A stretch of 64,000 nucleotides of DNA from Persicaria tinctoria (Eukaryota; Streptophyta; Magnoliopsida; Caryophyllales; Polygonaceae), in NCBI GenBank assembly GCA_037127255.1, contig JBANSL010000010.1, positions 27,236,620 through 27,300,619 on the forward strand. The letters run 5' to 3'. The first letter of the stretch is position 1. Each line of letters opens with the position of its first letter. Under the pieces are notes generated by a model. It did no database searches and was not told the origin of the DNA. It was given only the letters and a program-made list of their open reading frames with translations. Both the position numbers and the translations under genes were made by a program. Positions 33,294 through 44,610 of this stretch are shown here, piece by piece.

Positions 33294-35231
33294 TGTGATT
33301 TCAGCCATTGACCGCTTTTTGCTCAGAATCTCCTTCAGGAACTTGACGTAGGACGGCATTTCATTGAGAGCTTCTGTGAAGGGGATGGTGACGTTGAGCT
33401 TCTGAAGCATCTTGATGAAGCGCTGAAACTTTTTCTCTGCCGGGTCCTTTAGAGATTTTGTGGGGAAATGCAGCTTCTTTTTCTGCGTCGGAGCCAGAAC
33501 AGACGTCGGAGGTGCTGCATGCTGCTCTATGTCGACCAGAGGCTCCTCGACATCGACAAGGCCTTTGTCGACATCGACCAGATTGGGCCCAGTCGAGTTG
33601 TTGTGTGGTGCAGACGAAGATTCTGGAAGCTTCTCCTCGAGGTCGACGAGGCCTTCGTCGAGATCGACCATAGGTTTGTCGAGGTCGACTTGATGTTCCT
33701 CGTTGTTCTGCTGCTTTCCGACCTCTGGCTCTTGCAGTTGATGGCCGCTTCTGAGTTTTATAGCAGCGATGTGTCCAGTCTTTCCCTTAGGATTTGGTTC
33801 TGAAGATCCTGGAAGTGACCCTGACTGTCTAGGAATTCCTGCTGCCAGCTGACCAATCTGTGTATCAACTGATTTTCGCCAGATATCAATTTCCCCAAGC
33901 CTAGAGTTGACACCTTGCATCTGAGTATAGACGGAGTTGAAAGATTACCTAGTTTCTGAGTGGTTTCTCTGTATTTCCTCTAGGACTGTCTGTATATCAT
34001 CCTTTTTCTGCTCCCTTTCCGGATGTCCTGGAGCTCTGTAGGGCGAGGGATTCCTAGGGACACCTTGGTTCCATTGTGGTTTCTGAAATCTTTGGTCCCC
34101 CATGTAGCAACTGGGACCCCCTGCGTAAGCTACATCCTCATGATGCTCTGCCATCCTGACTTGTTCTGCGTGTGGGCACTCAGGAGTGGTGTGCCTTTGC
34201 GATCCGCATTCAATGCAAGGTTGGTTGACAGATGGATACTTTACTTGCTTGATGAGCTTCTTATTCTGGTCTCTGTAGTACTGCTCCCTTACATCAGGAT
34301 CAATCTCCTTAGATGGCTCATATAGGGGCATGGATGGTGCTGGCCTGGCGTATGGGTTCTCTTCATAAGTTGCAGTAGACCCATACTTGTTGTCGTAGTT
34401 AGTGAGCTTCTCTAGCACACCCCATGCGTCACTTGGTGGCATTGCCAGATACTCATAGCGAGTATAATGGTTGATTCTGTCCTTTGTGACTTGATCAAGA
34501 GAGTTGAAGAAGATCTCCTGAATGACGTAGGGTGGTTGTCCATGAGTAGGGCAAGATCGCAGAAGTTCCTTGTAGCGCTCCCATGCCTTTGCCAACGGTT
34601 CCCCTTGCTTCTGTTTGAAGGCGATGATTCTCTAGCAGAGATGTGCTGTTTTGGCAGGTGGGAAGAATTTGTTCAGAAACTCTTGCTCTACTTGGGCCCA
34701 GGTTGTGAGTGATCTTGATTTCAGCCCTTCCAGCCATTTCAGTGCAGGCCCAGCGAGAGACCAGCGAAAAGATTTCATCTTGACATATTCCAGAGTTGTA
34801 CCTTCAGCAATAGTACGGCACATGTCAGAAAAGTTTGTAATATGTTCAAGAGGACACCCATTAAATCTACCATAAAAGGCATTATTTTTAAGCTCTATAA
34901 GAAATTGAGTGCGAATTTCAAAAGAGTTATCAGGGATTAGAATCGCCGATTCAGGCACGACGAGAGTTGGGTGCATGTAGTCCTCTGTCGTGGTTGGATA
35001 TTGGGCAAGCTCAGCCTGTGCTCGTTCCCTTGCTGCTCTCTCAGCGGCGATAGCAGCATCCTTAGCGGCGATAGCAGTATCCTTTGCGGCCAATTCCCTG
35101 GCAAGCCTAGCGACCAGCTGTTCCTGTGTCTCCGCAGCTGCCATGGCTCTTTGTAGTTTAGCTCGGATGTGAAATAGGCGTTCTGGTTCGTCTAAGGCGT
35201 CAAACTCAGGTGTTTGACCAGAACGGCGCAT
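33294..35231 (-). pseudogene. Athila I gag, two internal stops
   Basis: Starts ATG 35231 close to the primer site. N-terminal coiled-coil-like Ala/Glu/Arg-rich stretch; then the retrotransposon gag domain (ITNFSDMCRTIAEGTTLE, LAGPALKWLEGL, LTTWAQVEQEFLNKFFPPAK, WERYKELLRSCPTHG), and a CCHC zinc knuckle CIECGSQRHTTPEC. After it come two runs of heptads beginning VDLD or VDVD, encoded by TCGANNTCGA motifs 21 bp apart (33526-33690). A TAG lies at 34632-34634 and a TAA at about 33942-33944, with no frameshift. Gag would form particles that package the RNA. Confidence 0.85.
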
Positions 35232-35293
35232 ACACCTGAAAAGTAACTCAAAGAAACAGTGAGAACTGACTACCTAAGGCGCGAATGATTGCT

Positions 35294-35311
35294 TCCCCGG
35301 CAACGGCGCCA
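35294..35311 (-). other. primer binding site, tRNA-Asp type
   Basis: TCCCCGGCAACGGCGCCA on the plus strand equals the 3' end of plant tRNA-Asp including CCA, so the minus-strand genome anneals to it. It lies 3 bp inside the 5' LTR. Confidence 0.85.
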
Positions 35312-35314
35312 ATT

Positions 35315-37638
35315 TGTTGTTGCAGGAGGATGGTCAAGTATGAAATAAATATAAAATCAAGTTCAGACTGACTTCCATGTCTCAGCAAATAATACAAGAC
35401 TTCCTCCCGTTGTAGTAAGAGAAAAGTCAGGATCGAATCCACGAGGAAGCACGTCAGCAGTTCTCAGATAGCTGTAAATTCTCACAGACAAGGCAGCAGA
35501 AAGACAGAAACACAGCAAGAAACAGAAATAAAAGCAAAAAAGAAACAAACACAAAAGCAAAGATCTAAATAAAGACAGAAATAAAGCAAGAAAGTAAAGA
35601 ACAAAGCAAGAAATAAAAGCAAAGCAGAAAGTAACTCGAGGACACAGAAGCTACTCGACTTCGACTAGCTGTCCTCGGTATCGACAAGAAAAGTGATGAA
35701 AACAGAAAACAGAATCGAAAGCAAACAACTCGACGAAGACAAGCTACTCGATCTCGACAACCTCTACTCGAGATCGACTAGAGCATGCAAAGACATAAAC
35801 TTGAAATCGACAGGAACAGAAGAAAACCAACTCGACCTAGACTGGCCGTACTCGAGATCGACAAGGTACTACTCGATCTCGACAAAGCTTCCTCTAGGTC
35901 GACTAAAAACAGAAACTTAAGTTTGCAGAATTTCGAACCAAAACTCAGACTTTTGACAGAAATAAACTCAATATATTAAAAGACTTCCAAGGCCATGGTA
36001 TCAACACCACAACGATAACCATGCAAAGTAACACATAAAGGTATAAAAGATCATGCTTTCCATCAAATAACTTTCGTCATTAACAAATAGGCAAATAGAG
36101 GCCTTCGCATAAACCCTAATTGTTACTAACCCTTTTTCACATAATTAGTCCAAGTTGCATTAAGATCACTTTCGCTTCAATAATACAAACAAGGATCACC
36201 TTCAACTCTCGCAAAGGAATCATGCTTATAGGGATAGAAGATGAATTGCACAAAAGATATGACCTTTTTCGCATCGCCTCACATGGCCACCGTCGGGCTC
36301 ACCCCAGCCCCAGAAGTGGGTGGACTACTCACGCCTCATCGCAATAACAGACATTGAATGAAAAGAAATAACTTGCATTAAACTATATTCAAAAGCCTTT
36401 ACAATCCCGGCAATCAACTTTCGCAGAAAGCCAAAACCCTAAAAACATTAGAACTCCTAAACTTCTCTATATGTAATCGTCTCTCTGAATCGGAATTGTG
36501 ATATGGAATGAATAAAACTGAGCCCCATATGGCCTTATTTATAGTCTTCTTTCCCTAGCTAATCTAGGAAAGAAATATCTATCTCTATCTAAAATTATAT
36601 CTAAAACTTTAAAAGATAAATAAATGCCATAATGGAAATAAATCTAAAAGGAAAAGATAAAACTAAATAGGGTAAGTCTTCATGATGTTGATAGATCTCC
36701 TTCCTTGGATCAAATTTGGATAGATCTCGGCCAAATCGACTTCCTTCACGCCCAAGGAATCCCAAGTCTACTCGGACAGGTCTTCGTCGACGCGTTTCTG
36801 GACACTGGCCTACTCGACCTCGACAAGGGCTCGTCGACCTCGAGTAGGGTGGATCGTCGACTGGACTTCCTGGCTAGCTCTGCTCGATGTGGCTCGTCTT
36901 GGCTTACTGGCGCTCGTCGACCTCGACAAGCCCTAGTCGACCTCGAGTAGACTGGCTTGCCGACTAGGTCTTCTCGAGTGACTCTACTCGATGGGCTCCG
37001 GATCTGGATTCAGGGTCTCGTCGATCTCGACAAAGCGTAGTCGAGATCGAGTAAGGTTCATCGAAGATGGCTCTCGGTGGTCTCGTCGAGGACTCCTCCT
37101 TGGACTTGCTCTGGATGGCTTGTCGATCTCGACAAGGGTTCGTCGAGATCGAGTAAAGGTGTGCTCGGCTTCTCGTCCTCGACTTCTCGGGAAACTTCTC
37201 TCCTCGTCGACTCCAGGTGTGGTGTCTAGGCTTCGTCGATCTCGACTAGGGCTTGTCGAGATCGAGTTGGGTCCGGAGCCGGGTTGGTCTGGCTTTCTCG
37301 ATCAGGCTCTGTCGACAAGGCTTGCTCGGACATGCTCGTCTAGGTCAAGTAAGGTCTACTCGAGATCGAGTAGTCTGGTTCCTCGGCTCGATTTGACTGG
37401 TTCCGCTGCTTTGACCTTGGACTTCTGTAGTGGTTTTCTGAGCTTTTCTGACCTTCTGTAGAATTGCTGTAAAACGCCTCAAAATCTGCGATTTAAACAG
37501 AAACTGGTGTAGATTCCATAATTTGGCAAATAAACATAAACTACATAGATTATGTACTATCTAATCCTAAATGAATGCAATGTATACAGAAATTGATATA
37601 AAAGTTACTGTAAAACATGGCAGATTCAGTTCACAACA
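35315..37638 (-). repeat. 5' LTR of Athila I (2324 bp)
   Basis: Near-identical partner of 28050-30393, shorter by one 20-bp motif unit at about 36914-36947. TATA box (minus) at 36536-36543. Confidence 0.92.
36536..36543 (-). promoter_or_regulatory. LTR TATA box, Athila I 5' LTR
   Basis: TATAAATA on the minus strand; this is the LTR that would drive the genomic RNA. Confidence 0.55.
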
Positions 37639-37867
37639 GTCATCAACAAAATCTTTGGCTTCATTTAAATTTCTCAGTAAATTCAGAATTAACAGAGGAG
37701 TCTTGACTCCACTAAGGGTGAAAACCATTTGCGGAATGATCTTGCATGGATGATCCTGCGCGATTGATAACTCTACCTCCTTCGTTCAAATTCTTGACCT
37801 GAACTCCAACGACCAGGGCCATTATGGGTGAAAACCATGGGCGAACCTATTTCGATGTCATGGGATT

Positions 37868-38338
37868 CGGCAAAATCAGATGTCTATATTTATTCTCCTT
37901 GGAGGCTTTCTTGCATGCGTATCCGTGTTTAAAGTGCACGCGATCGCTCAATTTATTCTCCTTGGAGGCTTACTTGTACATCCCCGTGTTCGAAGGACAC
38001 GTGATTGCTAAATTAATTTATTCCCTCTTTGGAGGCTTACGTGCATGCGCATCCGTGCTTAAAATGCACGCGATCGCTAAATTTATTCTCCTTGGAGGCT
38101 TTCTCGCACATCCCCATGTTCGAAAGACATGTGATTGCTAAATTTATTCTCTTTGGAGGCTTACGTGCATGCACATCCGTGCTTAAAGTGCACGCGATCG
38201 CTAAATTTATTCTCCTTGGAGGCTTTCTTGCACATCCCCATGTTCGAAAGACATGTGATTGCTAAATTTATTCTTCTTGGAGGCTTACGTGCATGCGCAT
38301 CCGTGCTTAAAGTGCACGCGATCGCTAAATTTATTTGT
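37868..38338 (-). repeat. dimeric tandem repeat of Tat 3' region
   Basis: Seven or eight units of about 60 bp, each with TTTATTCTCCTTGGAGGCTT. Two unit types alternate: one continues GTGCATGCGCATCCGTGC-TAAAGTGCACGCGATCG, the other TTGCACATCCCC-TGTTCGAAAGACATGTGATTG. This gives a higher-order period of about 120 bp. It lies just after pol, where Tat elements often carry tandem repeats. Confidence 0.85.
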
Positions 38339-38619
38339 ATCAATAATGTTTCTTGGGTTTGAAACTTTCATTTATATATAAGAAGAGGTGTACCCAATCC
38401 GGAACCTTGGTGACCCCTATACATAGAAAATCTAAGTCACCAGGTTTCTAATATGTCTAGCTTTTACGCAAAATACGCCTTGAGATTCTTGGCGTTCCAT
38501 GATTTTGCGACGACCGCGCCTTCTGAATTTTGAAGCTTGAAGGAACACCTACCTACTTATTTGTGGATGACGTATGGACCTTCCCACTTGGGTACAAGTT
38601 TTCCCCCAGTCATTGCTTG

Positions 38620-39942
38620 TCAAAGGACCATATCTCTTTTTTGCAGGGGTCGTACAAAAAGACGCTTGTTGTATCCTTCCGCCAGGCGGCGTTGATACTC
38701 ATTCGCTTTGAGACAAGTGGTATCCCTTCTTTCTTCGCATAAATGGAGTTCTAACTCAAGGGCCTCAACGTTGGACTCTTTGCTGAAATCGATAAATCTG
38801 GCCAATGGAATTAGCAGCTGCACTGGTATGACATCATCCACCCCAAAAGCCATTGTGAATGGTGTTTCTCCGGTGGGACTCTTAGTTGAGGTTCTATATG
38901 TCCATATTACCAGGGGCAAGATCTCAGTCCACTCTTCTTTTTTCGTCCCCAACCTCTTTTTTAAGGCATTCAGGATTTGGCGATTCGTGGTTTCGGCTTG
39001 TCCGTTGGATTGTGAATAAGCCACTGATGAGAATCGAAAGTCTATACGGAGGCCGACGCAGAAGTCACCGATTCCCTTGCAGTCAAATTGGGGACCGTGA
39101 TCTGTGATGATAGCTTGAGAAACCCCGAATCGGCATACCATATTTTTCCATAGAAATTTACGCACTTTCTCCGCTGTGATGGTGGCCATGGCTTCAACTT
39201 CTACCCACTTTGTAAAGTAGTCTACTATCACAATGATGAAGCGCAGCTGGCCTAGTGTCGTTGGGAAGAGGCCTAAAATATCCATTCCCCACATTGCGAA
39301 TGAACATGGGGCGGAGATGGTTTTCAAAGGATGAGGGGGACGATGATTGAGTGACACGTGTCGCTGACAAGCATTGCATATGTGGATGACCATCTCCGCG
39401 TCTGCCCTAAGGGAGGGCCAATAATAGCCTATGCGTATGATTTTAGACGCTATGGCTCTCCATCCCTGGTGGTTTCCGCAGAGGCATGCGTGCAATTCTT
39501 GCACGAGATTAAAGTCTTCCTCGTTTGAGATGCACAGAAGATCCGAGAGGTTGAAACCGCTTTTGTATAGTCGGCCATCTTTGACTCGAAAGCGGGCCGC
39601 TCTCCTTCTGGTATTTTGGCTGTCCTGTACCTCGCCTGCTATTACCCCTTCAGTTATGTATTCCAGGAGGGGTATACGCCAGTCTCCGAGGTTAGATATT
39701 CTGAATACCCCCTGATGGATTCCTTGGGCATGCCTCAGTTTGATTATCACGTGATCACTTAATCCTAGGGGCAGCGTGGCCCCCATTCTAGCCAATGTAT
39801 CAGCGCCTTCATTTTTCTTGAGAGGTATGGACGTGATAGAACACTTCCCGAAGGCAGCAGTGAGTGTTTTTACACGGTCCGAATACTCAGGCAGCATTCT
39901 GGTTTTTGCTTCGTATTCTCCCTTAACTTGTAGGGCGACCAC
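38620..39942 (-). pseudogene. Tat pol: end of second RNase H and integrase
   Basis: The N-terminal part finishes the archaeal-type RNase H (KNEGADTLARMG). Then comes the integrase zinc-binding region (LHACLCGNHQGWRAIASKI, HICNACQRH), and the DDE core: WGMDILGLFPT (first Asp), ITDHGPQFDCKG (second Asp), SNGQAETTNRQILNALK (Glu). Downstream, WTYRTSTKSPTGETPF and MAFG follow as in other Ty3/gypsy integrases. All three catalytic residues are present. The frame is open from the TGA at 39970-39972 to the stop at 38620. Confidence 0.85.
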
Positions 39943-39972
39943 CTCTGAATCTGTAAAAATTTGAACTTGTCA

Positions 39973-40740
39973 GGCTGCGTTAACCAAGGCCTTTTCAATA
40001 CCCGCGATCAAGGCTTCATACTCCACTTCATTTTTGGTGGCTTCAAATAATAATTGGAAAGATAAGTCGGTTATTTCTCCGCTTGGGTTAGTGATGGTGA
40101 CTCCTGCCCCACATCCTCCCGCCGATACCGATCCATCGACATTAGTCACCCAATCCTCTCCATCGCGGTCCTAAGAGTCTGTGAAGACGGCTTCGACAAC
40201 GAAATCGGCCAACGCTTGGGCCAAACGAGACTTCTTTGGTTTGAAGTGCATATCGAATTCAGAGAGCTCTACTGCCCATTTTACCATTCTTCCGGAAAGA
40301 GATGGAGATTGCAGGATCTGATGGAGCGGCAGGTCGGAAAGTACGTCAATGGTATGGGCCTCGAAGTAGGGTCTTAATCTTCGCGCTGCAAAAACCATGG
40401 ATAAGGCCATCTTCTCTATCAAAGTATACCGAGATTCAGCGGGTTGTAATACGCGGTTGGCGAAGTAGATAGGAAACTTGGACTCTCTAGTGAGTACTGC
40501 GCTAATAGTGGGGAATCCGACAGCAAGGTATAGTTGTAAAGTTTCGAGCTCGCGTGGAAAGTGTAGAGTGGGCACAGCGGCCAGATAATCCTTCATGCTC
40601 TTGAAAGCCTTATCCAAAATGCTAGTCCATTCGACTGGGCCTTTCTTCTTTACCTGCTCGAAAAAGGGCAGCGAATGGTCGGCTAATTGCGAACAGAATT
40701 GCTCAAGTAGTTGACCGAACCATTCAACTTTTGGATGTCG
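39973..40740 (-). pseudogene. Tat pol: RNase H and second (archaeal-type) RNase H
   Basis: The first RNase H ends with SMVFAARRLRPYF and SGRMVKWAVELSEFDMHFKP, followed by QALADFVVEAVF and a TAG at 40171-40173. In the same frame a second RNase H begins: WVTNVDGSVSAGGCGAGV (the D-G-S start), ATKNEVEYEALIAGI (Glu), then TGA at 39970-39972 and FTDSEVVALQ (Asp). Two RNase H domains in a row define the Tat clade. A frameshift near 40700 separates this from the RT. Confidence 0.8.
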
Positions 40741-41972
40741 TTTAGCATTTTTGGAGGAGCCATGTCGATGATGGTTTGCACTTTTGAAGGATTCATATCT
40801 ATTCCCCGGTGGCTTATCATGAAACCTAGGAATTTCTCGAAATTGACTCCAAAAACGCACTTTTCCGGATTCAAGCAAACGCGATTTCTCCTTAGAGTAT
40901 CAATGGTTTCTTGCAAATCTTTGCAATGGTCCTCCATTGCAATGCTTTTGATCACGATATCATCGACGTAAACCGCAACATTTCTTCCGATCTGGGATGC
41001 AAACACTTTCTCTATCATTCGCTGAAAAGTGGCTCCCGTGTTTTTGAGCCCAAATGGCATCACCTTATAACAAAAGGTTCCCTGGTTGGTGATAAAGGCG
41101 GTGTTTTTTTCATCGCGAGGACTCATTTTGATTTGATTGTAGCCGGAGTAAGCGTCTAGAAAGCTTAGGGTGGCATGTCCTGTAGTGGTGTCCACTAGCT
41201 CGTCGATGGACGGTAAGGGATAACTATCTTTTGGGCATGCTTTGTTCAAGTCTTTGAAATCTACGCACATCCTCCACTTGCCACTGCTTTTTCTGACTAA
41301 TACCACATTTGATAGGCAGGTTGAGTCATTAATCTCTCGAATAAATCCGGCTTGCAGGAGCTTGTGTGCCTCCTGCTTCGCTACTTCTGAATTTTCAGCG
41401 GCCCTCTTTCTCTTTCTTTGGCAGACGGGTTTTGCCTCGTGGTTAAGTCTGAGGGAATGTTTTGCGGTCTCTCGGGGAAGCCCTTTTAAATCTTGTGGCG
41501 ACCATGCAAAGACGTCTCGTGATCTTTGTAACAAATTCTTGAGGTGCTCTAAGGCGGGGCCAGTCAAGCTGTGATCGTGGTACAGGGCCTTGGCCTTGTT
41601 TGGGAAAGGAAACAAAGCGAATTTTTCTTCCACAATTTTGTCAGCTATCTTCTCGGGTCGAACTTCCAAATCCGCCTGTTGTTGTTCAGATGTGGCCTCT
41701 TGTTCACGCTCGTCGTTTGTTTCTTCTTTTAGAGATCCTCGAACGCCCCCTTTAATCGCGAATATTCGATTATGGCCCTTTCTTAGTGAGGATAAGTAAC
41801 AAATTCTACTTTCGGCCTGTTCTCCCCACGCTTCGCCCACCTTTCCATCAGCGCATGGAAACTTGACACTAAAATGATATATAGAGCATGTTATTTGGAA
41901 CTTGAATAGACTTACACGGCCCATGATGGCGTTGCAGATGGACGGCAGTCGGACCACCATGAACTCAATCAT
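40683..41972 (-). pseudogene. Tat pol: end of protease and reverse transcriptase
   Basis: Starts within the C-terminal part of protease (MVVRLPSICNAIMG). The RT follows: GFIREINDSTCLSNVVLV, WRMCVDFKDLNKACPKDSYP, LSFLDAYSGYNQIKM (catalytic Asp), AFITNQGTFCYKVMPFGLKN, YVDDIVIKS (catalytic YVDD intact), NPEKCVFGV, FLGFMISHRGI. The RT active site is complete. The frame is lost by an indel near 40700 before RNase H. Confidence 0.88.
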
Positions 41973-42198
41973 GGGTTCTTCTATTTGGTGTGGTCCCTAG
42001 CGTCAAGGCCAACTCGATCGTTCTAGCTACTTCAACCTCGTCTCCGGAAAAGGAGACTAGCTTTCCTGAGTAGAGACTTAGGGCGCTTTCCGCGATCCCG
42101 AGTTGCTCAAAAGCGTCCCAGTAAAGGACGTCTACAGATGAACCTGTATCTATCATGATCCGCTTGACGGTCTTGGTTCCTATCTATACATGGATGAC
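41965..42198 (-). pseudogene. Tat protease, interrupted by Athila III
   Basis: MIDTGSSVDVLYWDAFEQLG carries the catalytic DTGSS of retropepsins. Upstream (in element sense) the gene is cut at 42198 by the Athila III insertion with target duplication ATGAC, and resumes at 58020. A frameshift at about 41970 separates it from the RT frame. Confidence 0.8.
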
Positions 42199-42848
42199 TG
42201 TTGTAGGAGGAAATCAAGACTTGCAATTCAAATTATAAATAAAGTAAAGCAAACCAGATTCCGTCCCTTGCAAATAATTACAAGACCTCCTCCTGATGTA
42301 GCAGCGGGAAGTCAGGATCGATCCTCGAGGAAGCGCGTCAGCGGATCTCAGGTAGCGGCAAATCTCACAGACGGACAATCAACCAGACAGACATAAATAA
42401 CAGAGAAACGCATAAAAGAAAGCAAAGCAACAATCTTTGGTCGATATCGACTACTGTTACTCGATATCGACTAAGCAAATCGACCAACGGTGCACGAAAT
42501 CGACTGACAGAAACTAAAAATCGGCAAAGTAACTCGATTTCGACCAATCTCAACTCGACATCGACCAGTTTCCTCGATGTCGACTAGATCTTCTCCATTT
42601 CGAGTAACTCAGAAACAGAAATTTGCAACTTCTCGAACGAAAACGAATGTAAACACAAAATTAACTTAATAAACTAAAGACTTCCAAGATCAGGATTTCA
42701 ACACCACAACGGTAACCATGTAAAATAACTCATAAAAGCATAAAAGATCATGATTTTCATCAAATAACTTTCGTTATTAACAAATAGGAATATAACCCTT
42801 TTCACATAATTAACCCAAGTTGTATTAAGATCACTTTCGTTTCAATAA
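42199..42848 (-). repeat. partial 3' LTR of Athila III
   Basis: Aligns with the outer 650 bp of the other LTR copies and stops at TTTCAATAAC, where homology jumps to gag sequence. It contains the downstream motif cluster (42440-42605), for example TCGATATCGACTA. Confidence 0.85.
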
Positions 42849-42849
42849 C

Positions 42850-44406
42850 TTGTTGTTGGTCGATATTGAGTTGTTTCTCAGCTTCGTCCTACTACTTTCC
42901 GACCTCTGGCTCGCGTAGTTGGTACCCACTCTTGAGCTATACGGCTGCGACGTGCCCGGTCTTCCCCTTAGGATTTGGTTCGGTTTGCCTAGGGAGTTGC
43001 CTGGTCATTCGTGGAATTTGTGCCGCGAATTGACCCATCTGGGTCTCTATGTTGCTCTTCCAGATGTCCATCTCTCCGAATCTTGTATTGAGGTGTTGGA
43101 GCTGATTGTTGATGGCGCTTGTAGACTTCTGTTGTTGTGCCTGATTCCGGCGCATCTCATCGAGGATCATATGTAGATCATCCTTCCGTTGATCTCTTTC
43201 AGGATGTCCTGGAGCTCTGTACGGCGGGGGGTTCCTAGGGACACCTTGGTTCCATTGTGGTTGCTGAAACCTTTGGTCCCCCATATAGCGATTGTGACCC
43301 CCTGCATAAGCTACCTTTTCATGGGTTTCTGCCATCCTGACTTGATCCGTGTGTGGGCACTCAGTAGTGGTGTGCCGTTGTGAGCCGCATTCGATGCAGG
43401 GATGGTTGGCAAAAAGATACTTGAATTGCTTGAGGAGCTTGCGATTTTGATCTCTGTAGTACTGCTCCTTGATATCTGGGCCAATCTCCTTAAAAAGCTC
43501 ATAGAGGGGCGTGGATGGGGCTGTCCTGGCATAGGCATTCTCATTATAGTTTGTAGGAGTCCCATACTTATTGTCGTAGTTAGTAAGCTTGTCGAGGGTA
43601 GCCCATGCATCAGCTGGCGGCATTGTCAGATACTCATAATGAGTATACTGGTTGATCATATCCTTAGCGGGCAGATCAAGAGAATTGAAGAAGATCTCAT
43701 GAACGACATAGAGTGGTTGTCCATGTGTAGGGCAGGATCGCAGTAGATCCTTATATCGTTCCCATGCTTTGCTAGCGACTCCCAGGCTTCTGTTTGAAAG
43801 CTGTAATCTTCTGGCGGAGGAACGCTGTCTTGGCAGGAGGAAAGAATTTGTTGAGAAATTTCTGCTTTACTTCAGCCCATGTCGTGAGGGATCGTAGAGG
43901 GAGACCTTCAAGCCACTTCAATGCTGGACCGGCTAGAGACCGTCGAAAAGCTTTCATCTTGACATATTCTAGAGTAGTACCTTCAGCAAGAGTATGGAAC
44001 ATGTCAGAAAAATTGGTAGTATGTTCAAGAGGACATTCATTAAACCTACCATAGAAAGCATTATTTTTAATTTCAATCAGGAAAGGAGCGCGAATTTCAA
44101 AATTATTTTCAGGGATTAGAATGGCCGATTCAGGCACGACAAGAGTCGGGTGCATGTAATCCTCTGCAGTGGTAGGGTATTGGGCAAGCTCAGCTTCCGC
44201 TTACCTCCTTCGCTCAGCTTCCTGGTGCGTGCTCTCTCAGCGGTGAGAGTAGTATCCTTGGCATCTAACTCAGCTCGAAGCCTCTGTATCAGATGTTCTT
44301 GTGTTTCTGCGGCTGCCATGGCTCTTTTTAATTTCGCGTGGACGTGTATAAGGCGTTCCTGGTCGTCCAAGGCGTCAAACTCAGGCATTTGACCATAACG
44401 GCGCAT
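42850..44406 (-). pseudogene. Athila III gag remnant
   Basis: Same gag as Athila I, in three frame-shifted pieces: 44406-44116 (start MRRYGQMPEFDALDD), 44155-43772 (EHTTNFSDMFHTLAEGTTLE, LTTWAEVKQKFLNKFFPPAK), and 43659-42937 (CIECGSQRHTTTECPH zinc knuckle, RFGEMDIWKSNIETQMGQFA). The 3' end is lost at the internal deletion. Only a few TCGANN motifs remain near 42860. Confidence 0.85.
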
Positions 44407-44470
44407 ACACTACAAAATCAAAACTTAAAGAAAAAGTGAGATCTAACTACCTAAGGCGCGAATGATTGCT

Positions 44471-44488
44471 TCCCCGGCAGCGGCGCCA
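44471..44488 (-). other. primer binding site, tRNA-Asp type, one mismatch
   Basis: TCCCCGGCAGCGGCGCCA, one base different from the site in Athila I, directly beside the 5' LTR of Athila III. Confidence 0.75.
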
Positions 44489-44492
44489 AATT

Positions 44493-44610
44493 TGTTGTAT
44501 GAGGAAATCGAGACTTGCAATTCAAAATATAAATAAAGTAAAGCAAACCAGATTCCGTCCCTTGCAAGTAATTACAAGACCTCCTACTGATGTAGCAGCG
44601 GGAAGTCAGG
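44493..44610 (-). repeat. 5' LTR of Athila III, first piece
   Basis: TGTTGTATGAGGAAATCGAG through GGGAAGTCAGG; continues at 56283 after the nested element. TCAGG is duplicated at the junctions. Confidence 0.85.

Larger units (their letters stand above)
28050..37638 (-). mobile_element. Athila-like Ty3/gypsy element I, pol-deleted
   Basis: Two LTRs of about 2.3 kb, 5-bp target duplication GTCAT (28045-28049, 37639-37643), tRNA-Asp primer site, Athila-type gag and protease, and a polypurine tract (AAGTATGGGGTGTT, minus strand) beside the 3' LTR. RT, RNase H and the integrase core are absent; protease leads directly into an integrase C-terminus. The element would need enzymes in trans. Confidence 0.93.

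Noticed and set aside
35294..35311. tRNA-Asp 3' end matches here and at 44471 and 50207
   Set aside because: Only the last 18 nt match, each directly beside an LTR; they are primer binding sites, not tRNA genes.
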